A stretch of DNA of 64,000 bases. Origin: Allokutzneria oryzae (GTDB lineage: Bacteria > Actinomycetota > Actinomycetes > Mycobacteriales > Pseudonocardiaceae). The notes beneath the pieces were generated by a model. That model ran no database searches. It was not told the DNA's origin and was given only the letters and a program-made list of their open reading frames with translations. The position numbers were made by a program, and so were the translations under genes. How positions within the stretch are numbered: position 1 is the first letter of the stretch; the number at the start of each line of letters is the position of its first letter. Shown one piece after another: positions 18,492 to 26,916 of the stretch. Location of the stretch: NCBI RefSeq assembly GCF_042429765.1, contig NZ_JBHLZU010000018.1, positions 434,001 to 498,000 on the forward strand, written 5' to 3'.

Positions 18492-19325
18492 TCAGGGGTT
18501 CTCGTCAACCTTCGGGGGTTCAGGAATCTTGTATCCGGATTTTCCGACGCTGTCGTCGACGATCCGTTTCCAGCTGCCGTCGGAGATCATCTTGCGCAAT
18601 GCCTCGGTGATCTTCGCGCGGCGTTCGTCGCCCTTGCGGACGCCCACCCCGTAGCGCTCGGTGGAGAACGGCTTTCCGACCAGCTTGAACTTCTCCGGCT
18701 GCTGCGCGGCGTACCCGGCGAGGATCACGTCGTCGGTGGTCAGCGCGTCGATCTCGCCCATGTCCAGCGCGGTCAGGCACTCGCTGTAGGAGGAGAACTC
18801 CTCCAGGGTCACGTTGCGCGCGTAGGAGTCCTTGACCTTCTGCGCCGGGGTGGAGCCGGTCACCGAGCACAGCTTCCAGTCGCTGTAGTCCAGCGACTCC
18901 GGCCCGGTGATGTCGCCGTTGGTCCTGCGGACCAGCAGGGACTGCCCCGCGACGAAGTACGGGCCTGCGAAGTCGACCTTCTGCTTGCGCGCGTCGGTGA
19001 TCGAGTAGCTTGCCGCGATCATGTCGACCTTGCCCTGCTCCAGCATGGCCTCGCGGTCCCCGGAGCGGGCCTCGACGAAGGTGATGTTGCGCGGGTCGAC
19101 GCCGAGCTCCTTGGCCACGTAGCGGGCCACCTCGACGTCGAGCCCGTGGAAGGTGCCCGACGGCGACCGCAGGCCAACGCCCGGCTGGTCGAACTTGATG
19201 CCGACGGTGAGCTTGGGGCCGTTGGGCGGCGGTGGCTGCTCGGACGAGGCGAACATGCCGCAGCCTGCGACCGCCATCGCGGCCACCGCGGTCACGGCGA
19301 CCGACAGCGCACGGAACTGACGCAT
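18492..19325 (-). CDS. Glutamate-type ABC transporter substrate-binding lipoprotein (orphan)
   Basis: 277 residues. The signal peptide ends in the lipobox AVAGC (about 19-23), so the protein should be anchored outside the membrane. The mature part is a family 3 solute-binding protein (SBP_bac_3): GTFHGLDVEVARYVAKELG, MIAASYSITDARKQKVDFAG, LCSVTGSTPAQKVKD. These match GluB-like glutamate binding proteins. No permease or ATPase gene is adjacent, so it either serves a transporter elsewhere or signals. The neighbour is arginine deiminase, divergently placed, which makes a link to amino acid catabolism possible. The ATG at 19325 is the only start giving a proper signal peptide. Confidence 0.88.
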   Translation of the reverse strand: MRQFRALSVAVTAVAAMAVAGCGMFASSEQPPPPNGPKLTVGIKFDQPGVGLRSPSGTFHGLDVEVARYVAKELGVDPRNITFVEARSGDREAMLEQGKVDMIAASYSITDARKQKVDFAGPYFVAGQSLLVRRTNGDITGPESLDYSDWKLCSVTGSTPAQKVKDSYARNVTLEEFSSYSECLTALDMGEIDALTTDDVILAGYAAQQPEKFKLVGKPFSTERYGVGVRKGDERRAKITEALRKMISDGSWKRIVDDSVGKSGYKIPEPPKVDENP

Positions 19326-19498
19326 CTGTGCCGACCCTCCGCCAGGTTGCACGTTCCCTCGCACGGGCGACACTGCCCGCACTGGTCGGACCCTACCCGA
19401 ACGGATGAATGTCGCACTTGGAGTCTTTTCGAATGAACGGGGTGCCGGGGGCCGAGTGATTCCCGACTTGTCCCCTCCGCCTGGACCGGCGATCCGGT

Positions 19499-19504
19499 TA
19501 GTCT
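19499..19504 (+). promoter_or_regulatory. Candidate -10 element of arcA, leaderless
   Basis: TAGTCT seven bases before the GTG at 19512, no ribosome site. Confidence 0.4.
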
Positions 19505-19511
19505 CCGCGGC

Positions 19512-20759
19512 GTGACAGCTCCTTCCAGCGCGACAGCAGAGCCAACGCCCGGGGCCGGACCGGTGCTCGGCGTCGACAGCGAGGTCGGTCCGCTGCGGAC
19601 CGTCCTGCTGCACCGGCCGGGTGACGAGCTCAAGCGCCTCACTCCACGCAACAACGACCAGCTGCTCTTCGACGGCATCCCGTGGGTGGACCGCGCCCAG
19701 ACCGAGCACGACGCCTTCGCCGAAACCCTCGCCTCCCGCGGCGTCGAGGTGCTGCTGCTCGCCGACCTGCTCGGGGAGGCGCTCGCCGATGGCAGAGCCC
19801 GCGCCGCGGGTGTGCACTCCGCCGTGGACGAGCGGCGCCTCGGGCTCGACCTCGCCGACGCGCTGCGCTCGCACCTGTCCGGTGTGGACGCGCGGACGCT
19901 GGCCTCGGTGCTGATGTCGGGCATGACCTTCGAGGAGCTGCCCTCGGCCGAGGGCGCCTCGTTGGTGCGCCGGATGCACCACCCGAACGACTTCGCCGTG
20001 GACCCGCTGCCGAACCTGTTGTTCACCAGGGACTCGTCGGTGTGGGTCGGTGACCGGGTGGCGATCACCTCGCTGGCCCTGCCCGCGCGGCGGCGGGAGA
20101 CGGCGCTGACGGACCTGATCTACGCCTACCACCCGAGGTTCAGCCACAGCGGCCGCGCTTACGGCGCGCACTCGGCGCCGTTGGAGGGCGGTGACGTGCT
20201 GCTGCTCTCGCCCGGCGTGCTCGCGGTGGGCGTCGGCGAGCGCACCACCCCGGCGGGCGCGGAGTCCTTCGCGCGGTCGGTGTTCGCCGACGGCCTGGTG
20301 CACACGGTGCTGGCGGTGCCGATCGCGCAGGAGCGGGCGACCATGCACCTGGACACGGTGTGCACGATGGTCGACCGGGACGCGGTGGTGATGTACCCGG
20401 CGGTGCGCGACACGTTGTCGGCGTACTCGATCCGCCCGGACGGCTCGGACGGCGTCCAGGTCACCGGGCCGGAGCCGTTCCTGGAGGCGGCGGCGGAGGC
20501 CATGGGCATAGCGCGGCTGCGGGTGATCGACACCGGCCTCGACTCGATCACCGCGGAGCGGGAGCAGTGGGACGACGGCAACAACACCCTGGCGGTGGCG
20601 CCGGGCGTGGTGGTCGCCTACGAGCGCAACGTGGAGACCAACGAGCGCCTGGAGCACGCGGGCATCGAGGTGCTGCGGATCTCCGGCTCCGAGCTGGGGT
20701 CCGGCCGTGGTGGTCCGCGCTGCATGTCCTGCCCCATGCTGCGCGAGCCCCTGACGTAG
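19512..20759 (+). CDS. arcA: Arginine deiminase
   Basis: Hydrolyses L-arginine to citrulline and ammonia. 415 residues, family length. Catalytic signatures are present: NLLFTRDSSVWV (substrate-binding Asp), LEGGDVLLLS (Glu/Asp region), MHLDTVCTMV (His and Asp of the catalytic set), and the nucleophile in RCMSCPM (first Cys, about 403). No ornithine transcarbamylase or carbamate kinase gene is adjacent, so this is not a complete ADI operon; the protein may feed citrulline synthesis or pH control. The GTG at 19512 is only seven bases from a TAGTCT box. A very strong terminator follows. Confidence 0.95.
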   Translation: MTAPSSATAEPTPGAGPVLGVDSEVGPLRTVLLHRPGDELKRLTPRNNDQLLFDGIPWVDRAQTEHDAFAETLASRGVEVLLLADLLGEALADGRARAAGVHSAVDERRLGLDLADALRSHLSGVDARTLASVLMSGMTFEELPSAEGASLVRRMHHPNDFAVDPLPNLLFTRDSSVWVGDRVAITSLALPARRRETALTDLIYAYHPRFSHSGRAYGAHSAPLEGGDVLLLSPGVLAVGVGERTTPAGAESFARSVFADGLVHTVLAVPIAQERATMHLDTVCTMVDRDAVVMYPAVRDTLSAYSIRPDGSDGVQVTGPEPFLEAAAEAMGIARLRVIDTGLDSITAEREQWDDGNNTLAVAPGVVVAYERNVETNERLEHAGIEVLRISGSELGSGRGGPRCMSCPMLREPLT

Positions 20760-20781
20760 TTCCCTTGCGGCACAACGGAAA

Positions 20782-20816
20782 GCGGGCCCGGGACGTCGAT
20801 GACGTCCCGGGCCCGC
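20782..20816 (+). terminator. Terminator of arcA
   Basis: Perfect 16-bp stem 20782-20797/20801-20816 (gcgggcccgggacgtc) with 3-base loop, 22 bases after the stop. Confidence 0.85.
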
Positions 20817-20851
20817 CTGCTTGCAAGTGACCGTGAGGGAGAAACACCGCG

Positions 20852-20896
20852 GGGAACGCCCGCCCCTGGTTGCACCCACGATGGGGCGGGCGTCCC
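20852..20896 (-). terminator. Terminator of the giant repeat-protein gene
   Basis: Stem 20852-20866 with 20883-20896 (gggaacgcccgcccc against ggggcgggcgtccc, one bulged base), 16 bases downstream of the minus-strand stop. Confidence 0.7.
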
Positions 20897-20912
20897 GATC
20901 AGATCTTCAAGC

Positions 20913-23846
20913 TCAGCCCTTGAACATGGACAGCATGTCGATCATGCCAAGCGCGGGGGCCTGGCCGCCGACCGGCAGCTTCGGCAGCGTGGGCAGCTTC
21001 GGCAGCTGGACCAGCTCGGCGGGCAGCGGCAGCGCGCCGGTGGCGGCACGCGGCTGGGCACCGAAGGGCAGCGAGGGCAGCTCGGTGGCGGCCAGCAGAC
21101 CCGGGTCGGTGACCGGCAGCAGCGCCTGCGCGGCCTCCTCGCCAACGACGACCGAGGTGGTGTGGTCGGCGCTGGTCAGCGCCTGGCCCAGCACGCGGAC
21201 GGGGATGTCGAAGATCTGCACACCCGCGCCGACCGGGACGACCGCGTCGACACCGGACAGGCCGTGGCCGCTGGTGGTGGTGGAACCGCCGACGACCGAG
21301 TCCAGCGTGCTGTCCGCGACACCGGTGGCGTTGCCCGCGGGGGCACCGACCGCGTTGCCGAAGACCTGGCCGACCGGGCCGAGCGGCAGGTGCACGACGT
21401 TGCCCGCGACCGCGCCGTTGTCACCGGCGGTCTCGCTGTCGCCACCGGCGTTGACCGAGGTGACGTTCGAGCCGAGCGCGTCGTTGACCGCGGCGACGGC
21501 GACGGCGTTGCCGAAGCCCTGGACCACCGGGCCGAGCGCCGGGTTCACCACGTTGCCGGCGAGCGCGCCGCCGGTGCCGTCGGTGCTGGTCAGCGCGCCG
21601 GTCTCGGAGATCACGTCGTTGGTGGCGGCGGCGGAGTTGTTGCTGGCGACGCCCGGGGCGTTGCCGAACGCCTGGACCGCACCGGCCAGCGGCACCCACG
21701 CCACGTTGCCGGCGACGGCGCCGTTGCTGCCGTCAGTGGAGTTGGTGCCACCGGAGAGCGAGGTGATGGCGTTGGCGGCCTCGGCGTCGAGCTTGGACGC
21801 GACACCCGCGGCGTTGCCGAAGACCTGGACCGGCGGGGCCAGCGACGGGTCGACGATGTTGCCCGCGACGGCGCCGTCGGCACCGGTGGTGGTGTGGTCG
21901 CCACCGGCCTTGGTGTCGGTCAGGTTGCTGGCGACGGTGTCGGCGTTGCTGGCGACGCCGCCCGCGAGGCCGAACAGCTGGGTCGCGCCGGACAGCGACG
22001 GCACGACGGTGTTGCCGGTCAGCGCGCCCTCGTCGCCACCGGTGATGGTGTCGCCACCGGAGACCGAGGCGACCTCGTTGGAGGCAACGGCGTCGGCGTG
22101 CGTGCCGATGCCGCCCGCGATGCCGAAGACCTGGGTCGGGCGGGCGATGGCCGGGTGCACGACGTTGCCCGCGAGCACGCCGTCCTTGCCGAACGCCTTG
22201 ACCTCGCCACCGGCGGCCACGTCGCTGGCGTTCTCCACCGTGGAGTCGGTGTGCGAGAGCACGCCACCGGAGACAGCGAAGACGTCGAACGGACCGGCGA
22301 CGGTCGGGGCGACCGCGTTGCCGGAGGCCACGCCGGCGTCGTCGTCGGCGTTGGTGCCGCCACCGCTGTGGCTGGTGCGGTCGTTGGTCACGTGCGTCTC
22401 GACGTTGGAGAGCACGCCACCGGCACCACCGAAGACCTGGGGCAGCGAGGCCACCGAGGGCTGGAGCACGTTGCCGCCGACGAGGGCGCCGAAGCCGCGG
22501 CTGCCGGTGTAGCCACCAGCGCCCGCGTCGACGGTGTTGTCTTCCTGGGCGTCACCGTTGATCAACACACCGGCGACGTTACCGAAACCGCCGACCGGGC
22601 CGGTGACGTTCGGAGCGGCGTTGGTGCCGGAGATGAGACCGTTGTCGCCGTTGGTGATCCGGTCACCGCCGGCCTTGGAGTCGATCACCTGCGCGTCAGC
22701 GGCGTCCACATTGGACACTGCGCCGACCGCGTTGCCTGCGAGCTCGACGGGCAGGGCGCCCGCCGGGGAGACCAGGTTGCCGTTGAGGACACCCTCCTCG
22801 CCGTTGGTGCGCACGGCGCCAGTGGCGTCGGCCCAGGTCTCGGAGGCGTTGTCGGCGTCGGCGTTGACCAGAACGCCACCACCGTTGCCGGAGGCGACGA
22901 CCGGCCCGGCCAGGTACGGCGCGACGACGTTGCCGGCGACGATGGCGTCCTCACCGGTGCTGGTGCGGTCGCCACCGGCCTCGGCGCACACCTGGGTCGC
23001 GGAGTTCGAGTCGGGCAGGCTGGCGATGGCGCCCAGCGCGTTGCCGTTCAGCTCGACGGGCAGCGCGACGGCGGGGCCGACGATGTTGCCGGCGGCGGCG
23101 CCGTCCTCACCGGTGGTGGTGATGTCGCCACCGGAGGTCGCGCCGATCTTCGACTCGGAGTTGGTCTCCGCGCCGGAGAGCACCGCGGCGATCGCGTTGC
23201 CGGTCACCTGCACGGGCAGGGCCGCCTGCGGCGAGACCACGTTGCCCGCCAGCGGGCCCTCCTCGCCGGAGGTGGTGATGTCGCCACCGGTGGTGGCCTC
23301 CACCTCGGAGGTGCTGTGCGACTCGGCGCGGCCGGCGACTGCGGCGATCGCGTTGCCGGAGATGTCGACCGGGAGCGCGACCTGCGGGGCCACGACGTTG
23401 CCACCGACCGGGGTCTCGGAGCCGTCAGCGGTCACGCCACCGCCGTTGGACACCGTGGTGCTGGAGGTGTTCTCGACCTCGGCCTTGCCGCCGAGCACGG
23501 CGATCGCGTTGCCGGTCACGTTGACCGGGACGACGACCTGGGGCTGGACCTTGTTGCCGCGCAGGACCTTGGCGCCCTCCTGGCCGACCAGACCCTCGAC
23601 GATCGCGGTGGGGTTGACCGAGATGTCCCGCTTGACCGAGGGCAGGTCGACCTGGGTCAGCCCGAGCGGCGCGCCGATGGCGTTGCCGTCGACGTTCACC
23701 TTGACGGTGATCGTGCCGTCGACCGTGTTGATGGGGCGATCGGGGTTGCTGTCGGCCTCGTGGGCCTGAGCGATCCCGGCACCTAGCATGAACATTCCGC
23801 CGGTGACAATCGCGGCGCGAATTCCACGCTTCGCCCAGGTGTTCAT
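20913..23846 (-). CDS. Giant exported protein of about fifteen chaplin-like repeats
   Basis: 977 residues starting with a signal peptide (about 1-28, cut after AQA-H). Residues about 97-865 are about fifteen tandem units of roughly 51 residues. Each has the plan G-N-[VI]-V-x-P-x4-P-V-x-[VI]-x-G-N-A-[IV], a variable acidic/Asn-rich stretch, then a GGD-[TI]-TTG-[ED]-[ED]-G-A-x-x-G turn. This resembles the chaplin core (G-x-x-SGN-x-[VI]-Q-x-P-x4-PV-x-x-x-GN-[TS]-V), but the two chaplin cysteines are missing; I see one Cys in the whole array. Units 1-6 keep LPV-x-[VI]; units 8-15 change to VQVFGNA-x-GV. The end is Pro/Leu-rich (LPKLPTLPKLPVGG) with no sortase motif and no membrane anchor. A strong GAAAGGA site precedes the ATG. 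A surface-active, amyloid-forming envelope or aerial-hypha coat is the inferred role. Confidence 0.85.
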   Translation of the reverse strand: MNTWAKRGIRAAIVTGGMFMLGAGIAQAHEADSNPDRPINTVDGTITVKVNVDGNAIGAPLGLTQVDLPSVKRDISVNPTAIVEGLVGQEGAKVLRGNKVQPQVVVPVNVTGNAIAVLGGKAEVENTSSTTVSNGGGVTADGSETPVGGNVVAPQVALPVDISGNAIAAVAGRAESHSTSEVEATTGGDITTSGEEGPLAGNVVSPQAALPVQVTGNAIAAVLSGAETNSESKIGATSGGDITTTGEDGAAAGNIVGPAVALPVELNGNALGAIASLPDSNSATQVCAEAGGDRTSTGEDAIVAGNVVAPYLAGPVVASGNGGGVLVNADADNASETWADATGAVRTNGEEGVLNGNLVSPAGALPVELAGNAVGAVSNVDAADAQVIDSKAGGDRITNGDNGLISGTNAAPNVTGPVGGFGNVAGVLINGDAQEDNTVDAGAGGYTGSRGFGALVGGNVLQPSVASLPQVFGGAGGVLSNVETHVTNDRTSHSGGGTNADDDAGVASGNAVAPTVAGPFDVFAVSGGVLSHTDSTVENASDVAAGGEVKAFGKDGVLAGNVVHPAIARPTQVFGIAGGIGTHADAVASNEVASVSGGDTITGGDEGALTGNTVVPSLSGATQLFGLAGGVASNADTVASNLTDTKAGGDHTTTGADGAVAGNIVDPSLAPPVQVFGNAAGVASKLDAEAANAITSLSGGTNSTDGSNGAVAGNVAWVPLAGAVQAFGNAPGVASNNSAAATNDVISETGALTSTDGTGGALAGNVVNPALGPVVQGFGNAVAVAAVNDALGSNVTSVNAGGDSETAGDNGAVAGNVVHLPLGPVGQVFGNAVGAPAGNATGVADSTLDSVVGGSTTTSGHGLSGVDAVVPVGAGVQIFDIPVRVLGQALTSADHTTSVVVGEEAAQALLPVTDPGLLAATELPSLPFGAQPRAATGALPLPAELVQLPKLPTLPKLPVGGQAPALGMIDMLSMFKG
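21251..23558 (-). repeat. Tandem array of about fifteen ~153-bp coding repeats
   Basis: The period is 50-52 codons. DNA identity is highest for segments encoding GN-x-V and FGNA/GGV; protein conservation exceeds DNA conservation, so the array is old rather than freshly amplified. Confidence 0.8.
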
Positions 23847-23942
23847 TATTGTTCCTTTCGTAGTCCCTCGCGGGAAGAAAACAGGCGCCGCCGCATGGCA
23901 GTGCGATCGCGGTCGCCTGGGACCTGGAAGTGGGTCAACGCA

Positions 23943-23998
23943 ACACGGCGAGCGGTCTTCAACGCTGTTGGCAGACAGCGTCAGACGGCTCGCCGTGT
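23943..23998 (-). terminator. Nested hairpin after the secreted-protein gene
   Basis: Outer 11-bp arms 23943-23953/23988-23998 (acacggcgagc) enclose an inner 7-bp hairpin 23962-23968/23975-23981. It begins seven bases after the stop of the gene at 24005 and so separates it from the giant repeat gene. Confidence 0.65.
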
Positions 23999-24004
23999 GG
24001 GGAT

Positions 24005-24808
24005 TCAGTCAGGAGTGGTGCCGGGCTGCCGGTGGGTGCCGCCGGCCATCCGCGCCAGCGCATCGGCGCTGATGGACAGCTCGCTCACCACACGCACGCC
24101 GGGGGCGTCGAAGCCCACCGCGTGGCTCGGCAGCTGGTCCGCCCAGGTGTCCTCGGAGGAGGCGCTGGAGTTCGAGGCGGCGATGATCGCGAGCCTCGGT
24201 GCGGGCGAACCAGGGAAGCGGACCGGGTCGCCAGGACGCGGTCCGGAGTGCGCGGCATCAGCCGCGTTGGGCATCGCAGCGGGCTGCTGGACGCCGACCG
24301 GCGCGCGCTTGGGCGACGCCGGGGTCACGGGGGTGCCCACCGGGGCGTTCTCCTCGGTGGACGGGCCGCCGACCAGGGAGTTCTCTCCCGGTACGGCGAA
24401 GGAGCGGGCGGAACCCTCAGGAGCGGCCGACGTGGGAGCGCCGATGCCCACCAGTCCGGCGAGGCCGGTGACCAGGGGCGCGGGCTGCCGGGGCGGCTCG
24501 ATCTCGCGGCCGGTGAGCGCGCCGAGCACCTGGTGCACGACCCCGTGCACGGTGCCCTCGACGGCCTTGCCGACCTCGACCACCGGGGTGGTCACGTGCT
24601 CCACGACCGGGGTGGCGGTCTCTTCGACGGCGCTGACGATCTGGCGCACCGGGTCGAAGGCGGCGTTGACGGGCTCTGCCTGGGCACTCGCGGTGCCCGC
24701 GGTGAGCAGCCAACCGGCCGCGATCCCGCCGAGGACCAGCGCGGAGCGGGTGAGCAGCCGGCGGACACGGCCGCCTTCGCCCACTCGTCGCGTCTGGTTC
24801 CCGAACAA
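24005..24808 (-). CDS. Secreted protein of unknown function
   Basis: About 267 residues from a TTG at 24808 with GAAGGG upstream; a GTG 11 codons later and an ATG at 24862 are alternatives. A basic N-terminus and one hydrophobic segment (LVLGGIAAGWLLTAGTASA) form a signal peptide. The mature protein has a helical amphipathic stretch (TATPVVEHVTTPVVEVGKAV, then EGTVHGVVHQVLGALTG) and a Pro/Ala/Ser-rich remainder without cysteines. No known domain seen. It sits upstream of the giant chaplin-like gene in the same orientation but has its own terminator, so a shared surface role is only suggested by position. The next gene on the other side, ferritin, is divergent. Confidence 0.65.
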   Translation of the reverse strand: MFGNQTRRVGEGGRVRRLLTRSALVLGGIAAGWLLTAGTASAQAEPVNAAFDPVRQIVSAVEETATPVVEHVTTPVVEVGKAVEGTVHGVVHQVLGALTGREIEPPRQPAPLVTGLAGLVGIGAPTSAAPEGSARSFAVPGENSLVGGPSTEENAPVGTPVTPASPKRAPVGVQQPAAMPNAADAAHSGPRPGDPVRFPGSPAPRLAIIAASNSSASSEDTWADQLPSHAVGFDAPGVRVVSELSISADALARMAGGTHRQPGTTPD

Positions 24809-25064
24809 GGATTTCGCCCTTCGAAAGAAGATTGGGGGGTGTCGGATCAGTTCTCCATGCAACTTCGTTCCGACACGAGAGAAGGTGCCACAGAAATGGA
24901 TCTAGGTAAACCTCGGAGAGTCAAGGTCGCCTCATCGAGTTAACTGGAACCCTTCCCTATACGGGGAGTAAGCACAAGGAAGGGTTACCGACGGTAATGT
25001 GAAAGGAACCCCCGGTTCTTCCCATCGCGCCAGCTCAGCGGCGGTGCGTGCGCCGTTCCCGGAG

Positions 25065-25070
25065 TAGCGT
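25065..25070 (+). promoter_or_regulatory. Candidate -10 element of the ferritin gene, leaderless
   Basis: TAGCGT seven bases before the ATG at 25078; no ribosome site at normal distance. Confidence 0.45.
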
Positions 25071-25077
25071 CCTTCGC

Positions 25078-25626
25078 ATGTCCCCGAACACCACCACCAC
25101 CACCAAGTTCCACGAGTTGCTGCGGGCGCAGGTGCGCAACGAGTTCACAGCCTCACAGCAGTACATCGCCGTCGCGGTCTGGCTGGACGCGCAGGACCTG
25201 CCCAGGATGGCCGCGCACTTCTACCGGCAGGCGCTCGAAGAGCGCAACCACGCCATGATGATCGTGCAGTTCCTGCTGGACAACGGCCTGCGGGTGGCGA
25301 TCCCCGGCATCGACGAGGTCCGCAACGACTTCAGCACCGTGCGGGAGCCGGTGGAGCTGGCGCTGAGCCAGGAACGCCGGGTCACCGAGGAGATCACCGC
25401 GCTGGCCAGGGCCGCCCGCGACGAGGGCGACTACCTCGGCGAGCAGTTCATGCAGTGGTTCCTCAAGGAGCAGGTCGAGGAGGTCTCCTCGATGACGACG
25501 CTGCTCACGATCGTCGACCGCGCCGGGGACAACCTCTTCCACATCGAGGACTTCCTCGTGCGGGAGAACGTCGGAGACGAGGGCGACGACCCGACCGCTC
25601 CCCCTGCGGCGGGCGGCGCCGTCTAG
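25078..25626 (+). CDS. Ferritin (iron-storage protein)
   Basis: 182 residues, a four-helix ferritin. Ferroxidase residues are visible: the Glu in RNEFTASQQYIA, the Glu/His pair in EERNHAMM, Glu in SQERRVTEEI, and the Gln/Glu region QFMQWFLKEQVEE. These match non-heme bacterial ferritin (Ftn/BfrB type) rather than bacterioferritin, since the heme Met is not in place. ATG at 25078 is supported by the family start and by TAGCGT seven bases upstream (leaderless); the longer in-frame start at 25048 is rejected. I see no iron box in the upstream region. A long hairpin after the stop serves this gene and the convergent one. Confidence 0.92.
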   Translation: MSPNTTTTTKFHELLRAQVRNEFTASQQYIAVAVWLDAQDLPRMAAHFYRQALEERNHAMMIVQFLLDNGLRVAIPGIDEVRNDFSTVREPVELALSQERRVTEEITALARAARDEGDYLGEQFMQWFLKEQVEEVSSMTTLLTIVDRAGDNLFHIEDFLVRENVGDEGDDPTAPPAAGGAV

Positions 25627-25637
25627 CACCGCGCGCA

Positions 25638-25676
25638 CAACGCCCGGTCAGTCCACAGTGGACCGACCGGGCGTTG
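25638..25676. terminator. Bidirectional hairpin between ferritin and a convergent gene
   Basis: 19-bp arms 25638-25656/25658-25676 with one mismatch; its centre is the palindrome gtccacagtggac. Confidence 0.75.
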
Positions 25677-25680
25677 TCGT

Positions 25681-26343
25681 TCAGCCGCAGTCGTCGTCCT
25701 TGAACCCGAGCTCGACGCGGAGCACCTTCGAGTGGGCGAAGGTGACCGTGTAGTTCGCGCGGCTGTTCCCCGGCACGGGGACGCCGGCCGTCCCTTCCCC
25801 GTTCGGGGGAACCAGAACGGGGTAGGCGGCCATCGCCTGCGTCGTCGTCGAGCCCGCCCGGATGCCTTCGGGAGTGCGCGGCGTGTTCTCCGGCCGGATC
25901 CGCACGAGCCCGAGCCGGTTCGAGACCGTCACTTCGCCGTACCGCGCCCCCTTGGCGTCCACCAGCTCGTGCGTCGAGCAGGGCTCGTCAGCGGACGGGG
26001 TCAGTACACGGCCGTCCAGCATCCCGGTCTCGTGCGCCTGCTCACGGGTCATGCCCAGGCGCAGCTGGCCGAAGTTGTTGGGCCCCAGCACCGTCGGCAG
26101 CTGCTGCCTGGCGTGCGTTGTCGCGGCGGGCGGCTGCTGGCTGGTCGCGCCGAAGCCCGAGACGGACATCCCGGCCAGCATCGCGGCCACCGCGGCGAGG
26201 ACCCCGGTGCCCACGGCCAGACCGCGGCGTCGTCTGCGCAGCTTCCGCGCCCCGGTGACGATGGTCCGTCCGGCGCCGGCGGACGGCCTCAGGTCGAGGC
26301 GTTCGTCGCGGAACATCCGGCGCAGCTCGTCGTCGAGGTTCAC
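25681..26343 (-). CDS. Sigma-factor-linked single-span membrane protein (putative anti-sigma)
   Basis: 220 residues from GTG 26343, whose GTGA overlaps the sigma-factor stop. A cytoplasmic N-terminus (MNLDDELRRMFRDERLDL, then basic KLRRRRRG) is followed by one membrane helix (about 45-67) and an external domain with LGPNNFGQLRLGMTREQAHETGML and two cysteines (CSTHEL, DDDCG end). The partner-gene position is that of an anti-sigma factor, but no zinc-binding HxxxCxxC motif is present, so the assignment is by context. A close paralog without its own sigma gene lies at 26917. Confidence 0.7.
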   Translation of the reverse strand: MNLDDELRRMFRDERLDLRPSAGAGRTIVTGARKLRRRRRGLAVGTGVLAAVAAMLAGMSVSGFGATSQQPPAATTHARQQLPTVLGPNNFGQLRLGMTREQAHETGMLDGRVLTPSADEPCSTHELVDAKGARYGEVTVSNRLGLVRIRPENTPRTPEGIRAGSTTTQAMAAYPVLVPPNGEGTAGVPVPGNSRANYTVTFAHSKVLRVELGFKDDDCG

Positions 26344-26834
26344 CGGCCGCCCCCGTCTTCGACCAGTGTTCCCAGCCGCAGGCGCAGCGATGCCATCGCC
26401 TTGCTGGTCTGGCTCTTCACCGTTCCCTTCGTCACCCCGAGGGACTCGGCGATCTCGGCCTCGGAGAGCCCCTCGTAGTACCGCAGCACGATCACCGCGC
26501 GCTGCTTCGGCGGCAGCGCCCGCAGCGCCTGCCACAGCGGCTCGTCCTCAAGCCGGTCGTGCTGCTCGTAGGTGGAGACGTCGGGCATCTCGGCGACGAG
26601 GTTCTCCCTGCGGGTGCGCCGCCAGCGGCTCACGTGGGCGTTGGCCATGGACCTGCGCACGTACGCCAGCGGCTCGACTCCCTTGCGCAGCAGGGAGAGC
26701 CACCGCGAACCCACCTTCTCCAGCACTGTCTGCACGAGGTCGGCGGCGTCGTGCGGGTTCCCCGTCAGCGCATGCCCGTACCGCAGAAAACCGGGGAGCG
26801 ACACCCGCACGAACTCGCCGAAGTCCTCTTCCAT
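26340..26834 (-). CDS. SigE-family ECF sigma factor
   Basis: 164 residues with region 2 (about 10-75: GFLRYGHALTGNPHDAADL, VLEKVGSRW, AYVRRSMANAHVSRWRR) and region 4 (about 100-155: LPPKQRAVIVLRYYEGLSE, SLGVTKGTVKSQTSKAM). The SWRR-type linker is typical of the actinobacterial SigE family (TIGR02983). It is the first gene of a two-gene unit with a membrane partner, the standard layout for signal-responsive ECF systems. The second system of this kind in the window is at 33097. Confidence 0.92.
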   Translation of the reverse strand: MEEDFGEFVRVSLPGFLRYGHALTGNPHDAADLVQTVLEKVGSRWLSLLRKGVEPLAYVRRSMANAHVSRWRRTRRENLVAEMPDVSTYEQHDRLEDEPLWQALRALPPKQRAVIVLRYYEGLSEAEIAESLGVTKGTVKSQTSKAMASLRLRLGTLVEDGGGR

Positions 26835-26916
26835 CGTTCCGTCCCCTGAACTCCACCCCGCTGTCAGCGGTTACACGCTTCGGCGGCCGGAACGGTTGCC
26901 CCGAGTCCGGAGGAAG

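Noticed and set aside
21251..23558. Regular ~150-bp periodicity as a possible CRISPR or satellite array
   Set aside because: The period is a multiple of three, units are diverged and in frame; no short identical repeats with unique spacers.
20799..23786. 995-codon plus-strand open frame antisense to the giant repeat gene
   Set aside because: The periodicity mirrors the coding repeats on the minus strand; only the minus frame has a signal peptide, ribosome site and terminator.
24899..24915. AGGTAAACCT as an iron box near ferritin and the secreted gene
   Set aside because: Half-sites are four bases apart; an IdeR box needs nine between AGG and CCT.
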